From: Clostridiales bacterium
GTDB taxonomy: Bacteria > Bacillota_A > Clostridia > Oscillospirales > Oscillospiraceae
Length of the DNA: 16,467 bases
Reading direction: 5' to 3'
Assembly (NCBI GenBank): GCA_022777455.1
Contig: JALFGI010000056.1
Coordinates: 1-16,467, forward strand
Each line of letters starts with the position of its first letter. Position 1 is the first letter of the stretch. A program made the translations under genes and the position numbers. Positions 5,318-13,740 of the stretch are shown here, piece by piece. A model generated the notes under the pieces. It was not told where the DNA came from, made no database searches, and worked only from the letters and a program-made list of their open reading frames with translations.

Positions 5318-6607
5318 ATGGCAAGTATACAGAAACGAGGGGACAGCTACAGAATCGTGGTTTCCATGGGCTATGATGTGAACCACAAAAAGCTGGTGGA
5401 GATCACCACCTTTACCCCCGACAAAAACCTGACCCCAAAGAAACGGCAGAAGGCCGTTGAGGATTTCGCCTATGAGTTTGAGAAGAAGTGCCGAAACCAT
5501 GAGCGGCTGGAGGGCGAGAAAACAGCCCTGAAGGACTTCATTGACCGGTGGCGGTCTGAGAAGGCAGAGCAGGAACTCCAGCCTTCGACCCTTGAACGGT
5601 ATGACGGCATTATCCATGATTTCATTCTCCCGGGCCTGGGGCATCTGAAGCTAACCGAAATAAAGCCCCACACCGTGAACGGTTTCTTTGTGGCCCTGAC
5701 CAAAGACGGCAGCCGCCACGATGGGAAGCCGGGAGGGTACAGCAAAGGAACGATCACAAAGATTTCCGCTGTGCTGTCCTCAATCCTGCAAACTGCGGTT
5801 CAGTGGGAACTGATCGGACGCAACCCTTGTGATGCTGTCAGACTGAAGGCTGAGGATGCCGCCGAAAAAATCAAATTCTTCACACCCCAACAAACTGCCC
5901 TTTTTCTGGAATTCATCGAACATCCGTTCACAATCCGCATCAAAGGACACACCAGGACAGACGATACCGGCAAACAATACACCGTGGCGGACTACACCAG
6001 CACCAAGGAATTGCCGGAGCAGCTGAAGGTTCTGTTTTCCTTGGCGGTCTATACCGGGCTGCGGAAGGGGGAAATCCTGGCATTGACCTGGGATGATGTG
6101 GATTTTGAAAATAACACTGTGGCGGTCACAAAGGCAGCTGCCGTGGTAAACAATCAGCAGATTGTCAAGGTGCCAAAGACCCGGAGCAGCTACCGAAAAA
6201 TCTCCATTCCTCACAGTGTAACCGAAAAGCTGCGGAAGCTGCGGCTGGAGCAGACCCGCTACCGGCTGCAAGCTGGTTCCTACTGGCAGGGCGAAGACTG
6301 GATTTTCACCCAGGACAACGGCAAAATGATGTCCTACTACACCCCATGCCACGCCCTGCATGATACCATTGAACGCTACAATGCAGGAAAGGTCGAGGCT
6401 GACAAGCTGCCAGTCATTCCATTCCACGGATTGCGGCACACCAAAGCCACGTTGCAGCTTGCGGCCGGTACGGACGTGCGGACAGTTTCCTCTATCCTGG
6501 GGCACCGGGAAACCTCCACCACCATGAACATTTACAGCCATTCCCTACAGACCGCTGAGCAGGAAGCCGTGAACAGAATGGAGCAGCTGATTGCAAAACA
6601 GGCGTGA
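5318..6607 (+). CDS. int: Tyrosine recombinase / site-specific integrase (429 aa)
   Basis: It catalyses insertion and excision at the tRNA-Ala attachment site. Layout: a short N-terminal arm-DNA-binding region (1-60), a core-binding SAM-like helical domain (about 65-175), and the catalytic domain (about 185-429). The full catalytic set is visible: R249 in TGLRKGE, K287 in PKTRSSYRK, H370 and R373 in HGLRHT, H396 in ILGHRE and the nucleophile Y406 in MNIYSHS. Length is typical of Tn916/phage-type integrases. The start ATG 5318 has AAGGAGG 5 nt upstream. Its stop codon is followed at once by arm-type repeats and then the right core in tRNA-Ala, the usual geometry. It is probably co-transcribed with the RHH regulator. 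Confidence 0.97.
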   Translation: MASIQKRGDSYRIVVSMGYDVNHKKLVEITTFTPDKNLTPKKRQKAVEDFAYEFEKKCRNHERLEGEKTALKDFIDRWRSEKAEQELQPSTLERYDGIIHDFILPGLGHLKLTEIKPHTVNGFFVALTKDGSRHDGKPGGYSKGTITKISAVLSSILQTAVQWELIGRNPCDAVRLKAEDAAEKIKFFTPQQTALFLEFIEHPFTIRIKGHTRTDDTGKQYTVADYTSTKELPEQLKVLFSLAVYTGLRKGEILALTWDDVDFENNTVAVTKAAAVVNNQQIVKVPKTRSSYRKISIPHSVTEKLRKLRLEQTRYRLQAGSYWQGEDWIFTQDNGKMMSYYTPCHALHDTIERYNAGKVEADKLPVIPFHGLRHTKATLQLAAGTDVRTVSSILGHRETSTTMNIYSHSLQTAEQEAVNRMEQLIAKQA

Positions 6608-6609
6608 AA

Positions 6610-6627
6610 AGTTACCAAATAGTTACC
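6610..6627 (+). repeat. Integrase arm-type sites, right (2 x AGTTACC)
   Basis: AGTTACC at 6610-6616 and 6621-6627 lies 11 bp apart, directly after the integrase stop, in the same orientation and spacing as the three copies at 402-430. Confidence 0.7.
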
Positions 6628-6678
6628 TTGATGAAAATACGCAAAAATCAGGGATTTCAAAATGTTCTGAAATATAGA

Positions 6679-6708
6679 GAAAACCCGGTAAACAATACGT
6701 TTACCGGG
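6679..6708 (-). terminator. Element-supplied terminator for tRNA-Ala
   Basis: A perfect 10-bp stem (CCCGGTAAAC 6684-6693 with GTTTACCGGG 6699-6708, loop AATAC) is followed on the minus strand by TTTTC. It lies 9 nt beyond the CCA end of the tRNA and replaces the native terminator that insertion displaced to 183-216. The two terminators share no evident stem sequence. Confidence 0.75.
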
Positions 6709-6712
6709 CAAA

Positions 6713-6764
6713 TTTTTGGTGGACTTGAGGAGATTCGAACTCCCGACCCCCACAATGCGAATGT
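6713..6764. repeat. Right attachment site (attR), 52-bp direct repeat
   Basis: Identical to 215-266. It comprises nt 29-76 of tRNA-Ala plus flanking T residues. Because the full tRNA is here, the 3' part of the working tRNA is the copy brought in by the element. Confidence 0.9.
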
Positions 6765-6792
6765 GGTGCGCTCCCAGCTGCGCTACAAGCCC
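6717..6792 (-). tRNA. tRNA-Ala, anticodon CGC
   Basis: Reading the minus strand gives a complete 76-nt cloverleaf: acceptor GGGCTTG/CAAGTCC, D stem GCGC/GCGC, anticodon stem CCACA/TGTGG with loop TTCGCAT (anticodon CGC at 6757-6759), T arm GGGAG-TTCGAAT-CTCCT, discriminator A and encoded CCA. The third acceptor pair is G-U, the identity mark of alanine tRNAs. It reads GCG codons. It has its own promoter to the right and an element-derived terminator to the left. Confidence 0.96.
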
Positions 6793-6809
6793 GTATTCAT
6801 TACCCGCCT

Positions 6810-6838
6810 ATTATAGTTCTTCTCCCGGGTAAAGTCAA
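6810..6838 (-). promoter_or_regulatory. Promoter of tRNA-Ala
   Basis: On the minus strand TTGACT (rc 6833-6838) and TATAAT (rc 6810-6815) are 17 bp apart, a near-consensus sigma-A promoter. Transcription would start about 10 nt before the mature 5' end. Confidence 0.85.
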
Positions 6839-6944
6839 GCAAAACCTGCGCCTATTCGGAAAAAAATCCGTTGGCTAAGGCCGGGGATTCTGTTGATACA
6901 GGGGACGAAATCCCGGGGGCTTCCGCGCTTATCCACTTTTGTGC

Positions 6945-6972
6945 TTGTAAAATTCACCCGATGTGCTATGAT
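6945..6972 (+). promoter_or_regulatory. Promoter of the M28 peptidase gene
   Basis: TTGTAA (6945-6950) and TATGAT (6967-6972) with 16-bp spacing lie 32 bp before the chosen start codon. Confidence 0.6.
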
Positions 6973-7003
6973 AGAAGCACCCACAAAAATGGAGGATAGA
7001 GAT

Positions 7004-8230
7004 ATGAATTCCAAACAGATTATGCAGATTTTTGAAGATACCGCCTACATCCGCATGGGCGGCCGGCCGGAGGAGAAGCGGGCGGCGGAGTATCTTTGCG
7101 GGAAGGTTTCGGAACTGGGACTGGAAGCGTCTATTGAGCCCTTTGAGGTTCCCATGGGGGATATGGAGGAAGCGGTTTTTCAGGCAGATGGCGTCAGCAT
7201 CCCCTGTAAAGGCTATATGTGCGCCGGAAGCGGGGAGGTGGAGGCTCCTTTCTATTATCTTCGCTCCACCGATGCCTGCTCCCTGCGTCAGTGCAAGGGA
7301 AAGATTGTCATGATCGACGGCTATCTGGGCTATTGGATCTACCAGGACCTGCTGGCCAACGGGGCAGTGGGCGTTGTGACCTATGACGGCAATGTGAACT
7401 ATACCGACCGGGACATTGATGCCCGGGAGCTGCGCAGCTATGTCCACAAGGGCTCCAAGACCCTGGCGGTGAATATCAATGCCAAGGACGCTGTAGACCT
7501 GATCAACAAGGGCGTAACAACGGCTAAGATTATCCTGAAGCAGAATGAGTACACCGGTACTTCCCAGAATGTGATTCTGGACATGCCCGGCCAGGCAGAC
7601 GAGTACATCGTCTTCACGGCCCATTATGACTCCACATCCCTGTCCCAGGGCGCCTATGACAACATGTCCGGCTCCGTGGGCCTGCTGGGGATCGCGGAGC
7701 ATTTTGCGAAGAATCCCCACCGCTATGGCCTGCGGTTTGTCTGGTGCGGCTGTGAGGAGCGGGGGCTGCTGGGCTCCAAGGCCTACTGCGCCGCCCATGA
7801 GGAGACACTGGAGAAGGTGGTCCTGAACATCAACCTGGATATGATCGGCTGCGTCATGGGCAAGTTTATCGCCTGTGCCACAGCGGAGGAGAAGCTGGTG
7901 CATTATCTGGAGTATTTTGCCCTGGAGCAGGGCTTTGCCACCAAGGCTTACCAGGATGTGTATTCCAGCGACTCCACGCCCTTTGCGGATAAGGGCGTGC
8001 CTGCCGTTTCCTTTGCCCGCAGAGCCCCTGGCAATACCGCTACCATTCACAACAGCTACGACACCATGGCACTGATGAAGGGTGAGCAGATGGTGGAGGA
8101 CATTGCCTTTATCGTCCGGTTTGCCGATCGCATGGCCAATGCCCAATTCTGCCCGGTGGCCCGGCAGATGCCCGACAACATGAAGGACAAGCTGGATAAT
8201 TATCTGGGCAGAAAGCGGCCCAATCCGTAA
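7004..8230 (+). CDS. M28-family zinc aminopeptidase with PA-like insert (408 aa)
   Basis: This cytoplasmic metallopeptidase probably removes N-terminal residues from peptides; no signal peptide is present. The dinuclear zinc set of family M28 is complete: H207 (TAHYDS), D219 (AYDNMSG), E251/E252 (GCEERGLLGS, catalytic base and ligand), D279 (NLDMIG) and H349 (TIHNSYDT). Residues about 85-175 (KGKIVMIDGYLGY, then a Gly-rich helix/strand region) fit a PA-like domain inserted before the peptidase domain. ATG 7004 has GGAGG (6991-6995) 8 nt upstream; a longer open frame from 6893 crosses the promoter and was rejected. It is followed after 12 nt by a membrane protein gene, probably co-transcribed. 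Substrate range is unknown. Confidence 0.9.
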   Translation: MNSKQIMQIFEDTAYIRMGGRPEEKRAAEYLCGKVSELGLEASIEPFEVPMGDMEEAVFQADGVSIPCKGYMCAGSGEVEAPFYYLRSTDACSLRQCKGKIVMIDGYLGYWIYQDLLANGAVGVVTYDGNVNYTDRDIDARELRSYVHKGSKTLAVNINAKDAVDLINKGVTTAKIILKQNEYTGTSQNVILDMPGQADEYIVFTAHYDSTSLSQGAYDNMSGSVGLLGIAEHFAKNPHRYGLRFVWCGCEERGLLGSKAYCAAHEETLEKVVLNINLDMIGCVMGKFIACATAEEKLVHYLEYFALEQGFATKAYQDVYSSDSTPFADKGVPAVSFARRAPGNTATIHNSYDTMALMKGEQMVEDIAFIVRFADRMANAQFCPVARQMPDNMKDKLDNYLGRKRPNP

Positions 8231-8242
8231 AAAGGTGGTTCT

Positions 8243-10075
8243 ATGGTAACTTCCGTGATTGCATTGCTCTTCCTGTCTCTTGCGGTTTTCGGCCTGTCGA
8301 TACTGACGGACCGCAGAACGGAGGAGTGCTGGCCTGTGTGTTTCTGCGGCACAGTGGTCTGGCTGTATGGGTTTTATTGCTTCGGATTCGTCCGGCTTGG
8401 CCTGATTCTGCTGTGCGCCGGAATGGTTGTGCTGTTTCTTGCCGGGTGGAGGAAGCTGGGCTCGCTTCGCGGCTGCCTTCTTCGTTTTTTCACCCCGGGG
8501 ACGGTGATGTATCTTTGCTTCTGCCTGATTTTCCTGGTTTTCTTTTCCGGAAATGTGGTTTCCCGTCATGATGAGCTGCGGCTTTGGGGCGCGGTTCCCA
8601 AAGCCATTCGCGCAACGGGAAAGCTGCAGCTGGGCCCCGATTCTCCCATTTTTTCCACCATGCAGTCTTACCCGCCGGGGCTGCCGCTGCTGGGGTATTT
8701 CTTTACCGCGTTCTCAAAAGAATTTGCGGAAGGTGCCCTCTTTGTGGGTTATGCCTGCATGACCCTATCCTTCTTCACGCCGGCCTTTTCCAAGTGGGAG
8801 TGGAAGCATTGGCCCCTCCTTGCTCCCGTGGGGCTGGTGGTTCTGATGACACCTTTTGTGTTTACCTCTCATTTTCAGGATGCGTGCTTGTTCGGCATGA
8901 CGCTGTATGTGGATGCGATTCTGGGCGTTACGGCGGGCGCTGCCTTCTACCTGGCAGGGCACAAGCCATTGAGAGATTGGTTCTGTCTGGCGGCCTTCAG
9001 CCTGACCTTGTTTGTGCTGTGTCTGCTGAAGGACACAGGGGCTCTTTTTGCGGTCACGGCGCTGATCGTGACGGTATTTCTGGAAAAAAGAAATTGGAAA
9101 CTCCTGGTTCCTGCTTCGGCCGTTCTGGCAGGGGTGGGCAGTTGGAAGCTTCTGCTGCAGGTGTATCATGTCCATGCGCTGGTACCTCTGAAAATGCACC
9201 TGCTCAGCGGTGAAGCCATCAGGAACGTTTTAAGGGCCTTGGTTTCCAACAATGTGATTGCGGTTGATGTTCCCCTGGGTTTCTTCCTTTCCTTCCTGTT
9301 TGTTTTCCCGGTGCTGTGGGCGGTGTATATACTTGTATTCCGCCTCCAGCGGGAGCAGGGAAGGGGAGAGGCGGCAGCCGTTGCTGTGGGGATAATGGTT
9401 TCCACAGCGGCATTCATCTATGGATATTCCCTGATTTACGGTGAAACCCTGGAATCCTATGCCAGGTACATGGAAACACCCTTGCTGGGGCTGTTTACCT
9501 GCATCCTGCTCACCGCGATTCCTGCCCTGCCCCAGTGGAAGATTTCCGGCTGGGTTCTGAGCTGGAAAAGAAAGCGATCTGTTTGCGTCCTTAGCATCTG
9601 TGTGTTTGCGTGTGTTGGAGTGACGGCGGCGTGGCAGTATGTGTTCCCCCTGAGCCCGGCGATTCCGGATGCAGGACGGGATGCTGCCCGGATCCGCGCT
9701 GCGGTGGAGCAGGACCTTTCCCAGGGAGAGACGGGGTGGATTTACCTGGTCATGGCAGGGGATGGTTTGGAAAACAGCTTTTACCATCACCGTGTCTTTT
9801 TTGATCTGATTTCTTCCGATATCAACATCCGCAACGGCCTTGCGGAAACCCAGGTGGTGATTCCGGGGTTGGAAAACCCGGAGGAGGTCTGGGCGCGGGA
9901 ACTGGCGGATGGTTACGACTATGTGTATCTGTTAAGCGTGGAGGATGCCTTGCTTCCGGTTTTTGCTGAGCTCTCGGAGGACCCTGCCCAGGAACACGGC
10001 CTCTACCGGGTCTGCCGGGAGGAAAATGACTACGGCGTGTCTCTTCGCCGGGTGCCATCCCAGGCGGCGGAGTAA
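8243..10075 (+). CDS. Polytopic membrane protein, GT-C-type glycosyltransferase-like (610 aa)
   Basis: About ten or more hydrophobic segments span residues 1-470, followed by an extracytoplasmic soluble domain (about 475-610). The first large loop contains the acidic pair D110-E111 (RHDELRLWGA), and a YPPGLPLL motif lies at 143-150. Both are hallmarks of GT-C polyprenyl-phosphate-sugar transferases, in which the loop-1 acidic residue is catalytic. A late ESYARYMETPL (404-414) also resembles the conserved Tyr/Arg segment of such enzymes. The family would transfer a sugar from a lipid carrier to a cell-surface acceptor outside the membrane. Start ATG 8243 has AAAGGTGG upstream. The specific donor and acceptor are unknown and no other glycan genes are adjacent. 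Confidence 0.65.
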   Translation: MVTSVIALLFLSLAVFGLSILTDRRTEECWPVCFCGTVVWLYGFYCFGFVRLGLILLCAGMVVLFLAGWRKLGSLRGCLLRFFTPGTVMYLCFCLIFLVFFSGNVVSRHDELRLWGAVPKAIRATGKLQLGPDSPIFSTMQSYPPGLPLLGYFFTAFSKEFAEGALFVGYACMTLSFFTPAFSKWEWKHWPLLAPVGLVVLMTPFVFTSHFQDACLFGMTLYVDAILGVTAGAAFYLAGHKPLRDWFCLAAFSLTLFVLCLLKDTGALFAVTALIVTVFLEKRNWKLLVPASAVLAGVGSWKLLLQVYHVHALVPLKMHLLSGEAIRNVLRALVSNNVIAVDVPLGFFLSFLFVFPVLWAVYILVFRLQREQGRGEAAAVAVGIMVSTAAFIYGYSLIYGETLESYARYMETPLLGLFTCILLTAIPALPQWKISGWVLSWKRKRSVCVLSICVFACVGVTAAWQYVFPLSPAIPDAGRDAARIRAAVEQDLSQGETGWIYLVMAGDGLENSFYHHRVFFDLISSDINIRNGLAETQVVIPGLENPEEVWARELADGYDYVYLLSVEDALLPVFAELSEDPAQEHGLYRVCREENDYGVSLRRVPSQAAE

Positions 10076-10100
10076 GATGTTCTTTCCCATAAACAGACAG

Positions 10101-10299
10101 ATTGTAATTTGGCGGGCAGAATTGCCGCACCCCTTGGCTCCCCCTCTGGGGGAGCTGGCTGCCCCGTTAGGGGCAGACTGAGAGGGTTTTCAGCCGACAG
10201 ATCCTACTGCGGCACCCTCTCAGTCAGCCTGTTCGGCTGACAGCTCTCCCAAAGGGAGAGCCAAGGGGGGGCTGCCGTATCAGGCTGCTAAATTACAAT
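10101..10299. repeat. Palindromic MITE-like repeat, copy 1
   Basis: Terminal inverted repeat ATTGTAATTT (10101-10110) with AAATTACAAT (10290-10299) surrounds a multi-branched fold: outer stem CCCTTGGCTC (10131-10140)/GAGCCAAGGG (10258-10267), small hairpins on CCCCC/GGGGG, GCCCC/GGGGC, CAGCC/GGCTG and CTCTCCC/GGGAGAG, and an inner stem ACTGAGAGGG/CCCTCTCAGT. A second copy lies at 16089-16298. No coding capacity. Such repeats are widespread in gut Clostridia genomes as far as I recall. It sits between two convergent genes. Confidence 0.8.
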
Positions 10300-10333
10300 T
10301 TTCCGTACCGCGCTGTGCACCGATAAACACTTC

Positions 10334-10368
10334 AAAAAAGCCTGCTGACGAATCATCAGCAGGCTTTT
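10334..10368 (-). terminator. Terminator of asnS (possibly bidirectional)
   Basis: A 10-bp stem (AGCCTGCTGA 10339-10348 with TCAGCAGGCT 10356-10365) is followed on the minus strand by a run of T (rc of 10334-10339). It starts 12 nt after the asnS stop. On the plus strand TTTT also follows, so it may end transcription from the membrane-protein side too. Confidence 0.9.
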
Positions 10369-10379
10369 GCAGTTGTATT

Positions 10380-11771
<1,392 letters not shown>

Positions 11772-11807
11772 AGGGAAAGACCTCTCTTCTGGTAAAAAAT
11801 ATAAGAT

Positions 11808-11836
11808 AGTATACGCCAATTCGGCGAAATTTACAA
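11808..11836 (-). promoter_or_regulatory. Promoter of asnS
   Basis: On the minus strand TTGTAA (rc 11831-11836) and TATACT (rc 11808-11813) are 17 bp apart. The spacer contains a small dyad CGCC-AATT-CGGCG (11814-11826), which may be chance or a weak operator. Confidence 0.8.
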
Positions 11837-11855
11837 GAGGCAATGGAAGATTTTA

Positions 11856-11884
11856 TTGAATAAATCAAAAAAATCTTTTATGAT
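11856..11884 (+). promoter_or_regulatory. Vegetative promoter of the ECF sigma operon
   Basis: TTGAAT (11856-11861) and TATGAT (11879-11884) are 17 bp apart and would give a leader of about 70 nt before the start codon. Confidence 0.65.
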
Positions 11885-11886
11885 GG

Positions 11887-11912
11887 TGTAACCATTTCCA
11901 TTCTTTTGCGCC
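11887..11912 (+). promoter_or_regulatory. Possible ECF-type autoregulatory promoter
   Basis: TGTAAC (11887-11892) and CGCC (11909-11912) with a 16-bp spacer resemble the TGAAAC-16-CGTC layout used by many ECF sigma factors in Firmicutes. Its place just before the ECF gene suggests autoregulation, but the -10 match is imperfect. Confidence 0.4.
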
Positions 11913-11920
11913 TTGATGGG

Positions 11921-11934
11921 TGTAGGGCCCTACA
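11921..11934. promoter_or_regulatory. 14-bp perfect palindrome in the sigma-gene leader
   Basis: TGTAGGGCCCTACA is fully self-complementary and lies between the promoters and the AGGAGG site. It could be an operator or a dimerising RNA element; nothing else indicates which. Confidence 0.4.
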
Positions 11935-11960
11935 GAAAAAGATTTTAGGAGGTGCCGGCT

Positions 11961-12518
11961 TTGGAGGACAGCAACATCATTTCGCTTTACTTCGCCCGCT
12001 CGGAACAGGCCATTCAGGAGACGGACAACAAATACGGCCGTTATTGCTTTCAGATTGCGTGGAACATCCTTGATAACCGCCAGGATGCGGAGGAAAGCGT
12101 CAGCGATACTTATCTGACGGCCTGGAAAAGCATCCCGCCCACCAGGCCAAACTGTTTATCCGCCTTCCTCGGGAGGATCACTCGACACATCGCCCTGGAC
12201 CGGTGGCGCAGGCGCTCTGCCGGAAAACGGGGCGGCGGGGAGCCGGAGCTGGCGTTGGAGGAGCTGGAGGAGTGCATTCCGGGGGAGGATTCTCCCGAGG
12301 CGGCTCTGCGCACCAGGGAATTCCAGGCTGCCATGAACCGCTTCCTGGGTGGTTTGCCGGAAAAGGAGCGCAAGATTTTTGTATCCCGCTATTGGTATCT
12401 CCGGTCCATCCGGGAGATTTCCGAAAAAACCGGCCTGTCGGAGAGTGATATCAAAACCCGGCTTTTCCGCACCCGCGGCAAACTGCGTACATTTTTAGCG
12501 GAGGAGGATTTGATGTGA
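11961..12518 (+). CDS. ECF-type RNA polymerase sigma-70 factor (185 aa)
   Basis: An alternative sigma factor directing RNA polymerase to a stress- or signal-responsive regulon. Region 2 covers about residues 24-86 (YCFQIAWNILDNRQDAEESV, later ITRHIALDRWRRR), and region 4 about 122-178 (LPEKERKIFVSRYWYLRSI, then the helix-turn-helix EISEKTGLSESDIKTRLFR). A short acidic linker lies between, with no region 3, as in ECF factors. The start was set at TTG 11961 because AGGAGG (11947-11952) stands 8 nt before it; the in-frame GTG at 11952 overlaps that site. The anti-sigma-like gene starts inside its stop codon, so the two are translationally coupled. Confidence 0.9.
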   Translation: MEDSNIISLYFARSEQAIQETDNKYGRYCFQIAWNILDNRQDAEESVSDTYLTAWKSIPPTRPNCLSAFLGRITRHIALDRWRRRSAGKRGGGEPELALEELEECIPGEDSPEAALRTREFQAAMNRFLGGLPEKERKIFVSRYWYLRSIREISEKTGLSESDIKTRLFRTRGKLRTFLAEEDLM

Positions 12519-13528
12519 AAGCGTTCGATCTGTTGGAAAACATGGGAAATATCGACGGAAAATACATTTTGGAGGCAAAGGATATGGAAAAATATCAGGA
12601 AAAGAAATCCGGCCGCAGCCGGGTGAAGTATATGCTGATTGCGGCGATCATTGCAGTTTCTCTGATGATTGTAACGGCTGTGGCAGCCATGAACTACCTG
12701 GGGATGCAAGAAATCACCCAGGATACTCCCTATGCTGTCCCGTCCGAGGCGGCGGAATATATCGAAACCCAAAGCGCTCAGGTGACCGTGGAGGATTGGA
12801 GCTGCACCATGCTGGAAAGCCTGTTTGACGGCGGCACCTTCACCGTCAGCATCGGCGTTTCCGGCGGAGAAAAATATATTATTATCCCGGACTATTGCGG
12901 CCCCGGGGATGATGTGAGCGAAATCGGACTGCCCTCCGGCCAGACCCTGGGGGACTCTGCCGATCAGCAGGGTAAGACGCTCCTGTGCGTCTCCGGCGAT
13001 ATCAATGACCGGGATAAGCTGGGAATCGCCGTGACAACCCTTCTTTTCAAGAGCCAGTCCGACAGTGAAATGACCATTGTCATCACCGGCCAAAAGAGCA
13101 CCAAGGTGTCCGTAAGCGAGGGCAGCTGCTCGGTTGCCGCCCGCATTGCCGACCAGAATGATGTGATGCGTGCACAGCTGCCCTTTACCGTGAAGGAAGC
13201 GGCCGGCGAGGAAATGGTTTATGTGGCGGACGAGGAGAAGGTAATTGCCGGAATTCGCACCAATTCCTTCAAGGTCCTCCAGTCTCCTGCGGGCACAACC
13301 ATTGTGTTTGACCAGGAATTTGCGGACGGAGCATTTCCTGAGGATTTGAAACGAATGGATATTGAGGGCCTTGACTATGGAGAGGGAGGCTGGATCGACG
13401 ATGGCAACGGCAGCTTAGAATGCAGCTGGGCCCGGGTACAGGGTACCTTCAACGATACCATGACCCTGAATTTTGTAAACTGGGACAATGAAATCATGGG
13501 CAGCGTTACGTTCCACCGACAGAAATAA
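12515..13528 (+). CDS. Membrane-anchored anti-sigma-like regulator (337 aa)
   Basis: GTG 12515 overlaps the sigma stop (12516-12518), with GGAGG just upstream. Residues 1-36 are cytoplasmic and carry the short MGNIDGKYILEA motif seen at the N-terminus of Clostridia ECF-linked anti-sigma proteins. A single transmembrane segment spans about 39-59 (YMLIAAIIAVSLMIV region). The rest (about 62-337) is an extracytoplasmic, beta-rich domain of unknown ligand, probably the sensor (DUF4179-like architecture). The protein would hold the sigma factor inactive at the membrane until a signal arrives. The family call rests on operon context, the N-terminal motif and topology; no zinc-binding ZAS motif is present. 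Confidence 0.75.
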   Translation: MKAFDLLENMGNIDGKYILEAKDMEKYQEKKSGRSRVKYMLIAAIIAVSLMIVTAVAAMNYLGMQEITQDTPYAVPSEAAEYIETQSAQVTVEDWSCTMLESLFDGGTFTVSIGVSGGEKYIIIPDYCGPGDDVSEIGLPSGQTLGDSADQQGKTLLCVSGDINDRDKLGIAVTTLLFKSQSDSEMTIVITGQKSTKVSVSEGSCSVAARIADQNDVMRAQLPFTVKEAAGEEMVYVADEEKVIAGIRTNSFKVLQSPAGTTIVFDQEFADGAFPEDLKRMDIEGLDYGEGGWIDDGNGSLECSWARVQGTFNDTMTLNFVNWDNEIMGSVTFHRQK

Positions 13529-13607
13529 ACGCTGCGGTCCACTCTGCAGGGCTGACCGGAGGGGCGATTCCAGCCATGATTCATCGCCATATGTAAAATA
13601 ATGGATA

Positions 13608-13660
13608 CCCACCGGTGAGGGACGCGGTTGCCCGCGTTTCCAGGCGGTGGGCATCTTTTT
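13608..13660 (+). terminator. Terminator of the sigma/anti-sigma operon
   Basis: CCCACCG (13608-13614) pairs with CGGTGGG (13645-13651), enclosing a smaller hairpin ACGCGG-TTG-CCCGCGT, and is followed by CATCTTTTT. A two-tiered stem with a T tract is a good intrinsic terminator. Confidence 0.75.
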
Positions 13661-13668
13661 CCTGCCTC

Positions 13669-13697
13669 TTGATTCCGGCCCGCTTTTCGAGTATAAT
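13669..13697 (+). promoter_or_regulatory. Promoter of the amino acid transporter operon
   Basis: TTGATT (13669-13674) and TATAAT (13692-13697) are separated by 17 bp, 43 bp before the permease start codon. No riboswitch-sized leader is present. Confidence 0.85.
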
Positions 13698-13740
13698 AGA
13701 ATCCGCTTGACAAAATCTTCATGGAAAAGGAGGCTTCAAT

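Larger units (their letters stand above)
215..6764. mobile_element. Compact integrative element in tRNA-Ala(CGC), about 6.5 kb
   Basis: The element is bounded by identical 52-bp repeats made of the tRNA-Ala 3' part. A tyrosine integrase gene abuts the right repeat and an excisionase-like gene is the first gene from the left. Cargo: replisome organiser, DnaB-type helicase, PD-(D/E)XK nuclease, small Cys-rich protein, two unknown leftward genes and an RHH regulator. No capsid, terminase, tail, lysis, relaxase or type IV secretion gene is visible. What is seen is an integrated element with its own replication module. That it is a phage satellite, or is moved by a helper, is inference. A decayed prophage is less likely because every gene looks intact and tightly packed. 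Confidence 0.85.

Noticed and set aside
6929..8569. 546-aa minus-strand open frame opposite the M28 peptidase
   Set aside because: It is a shadow frame of a GC-rich gene with all zinc ligands on the plus strand; it also runs through the neighbouring gene start.
11772..11830. T-box leader for asnS
   Set aside because: The promoter places the transcript start within about 40 nt of the start codon, far too short for a T-box, and no T-box motif is seen.
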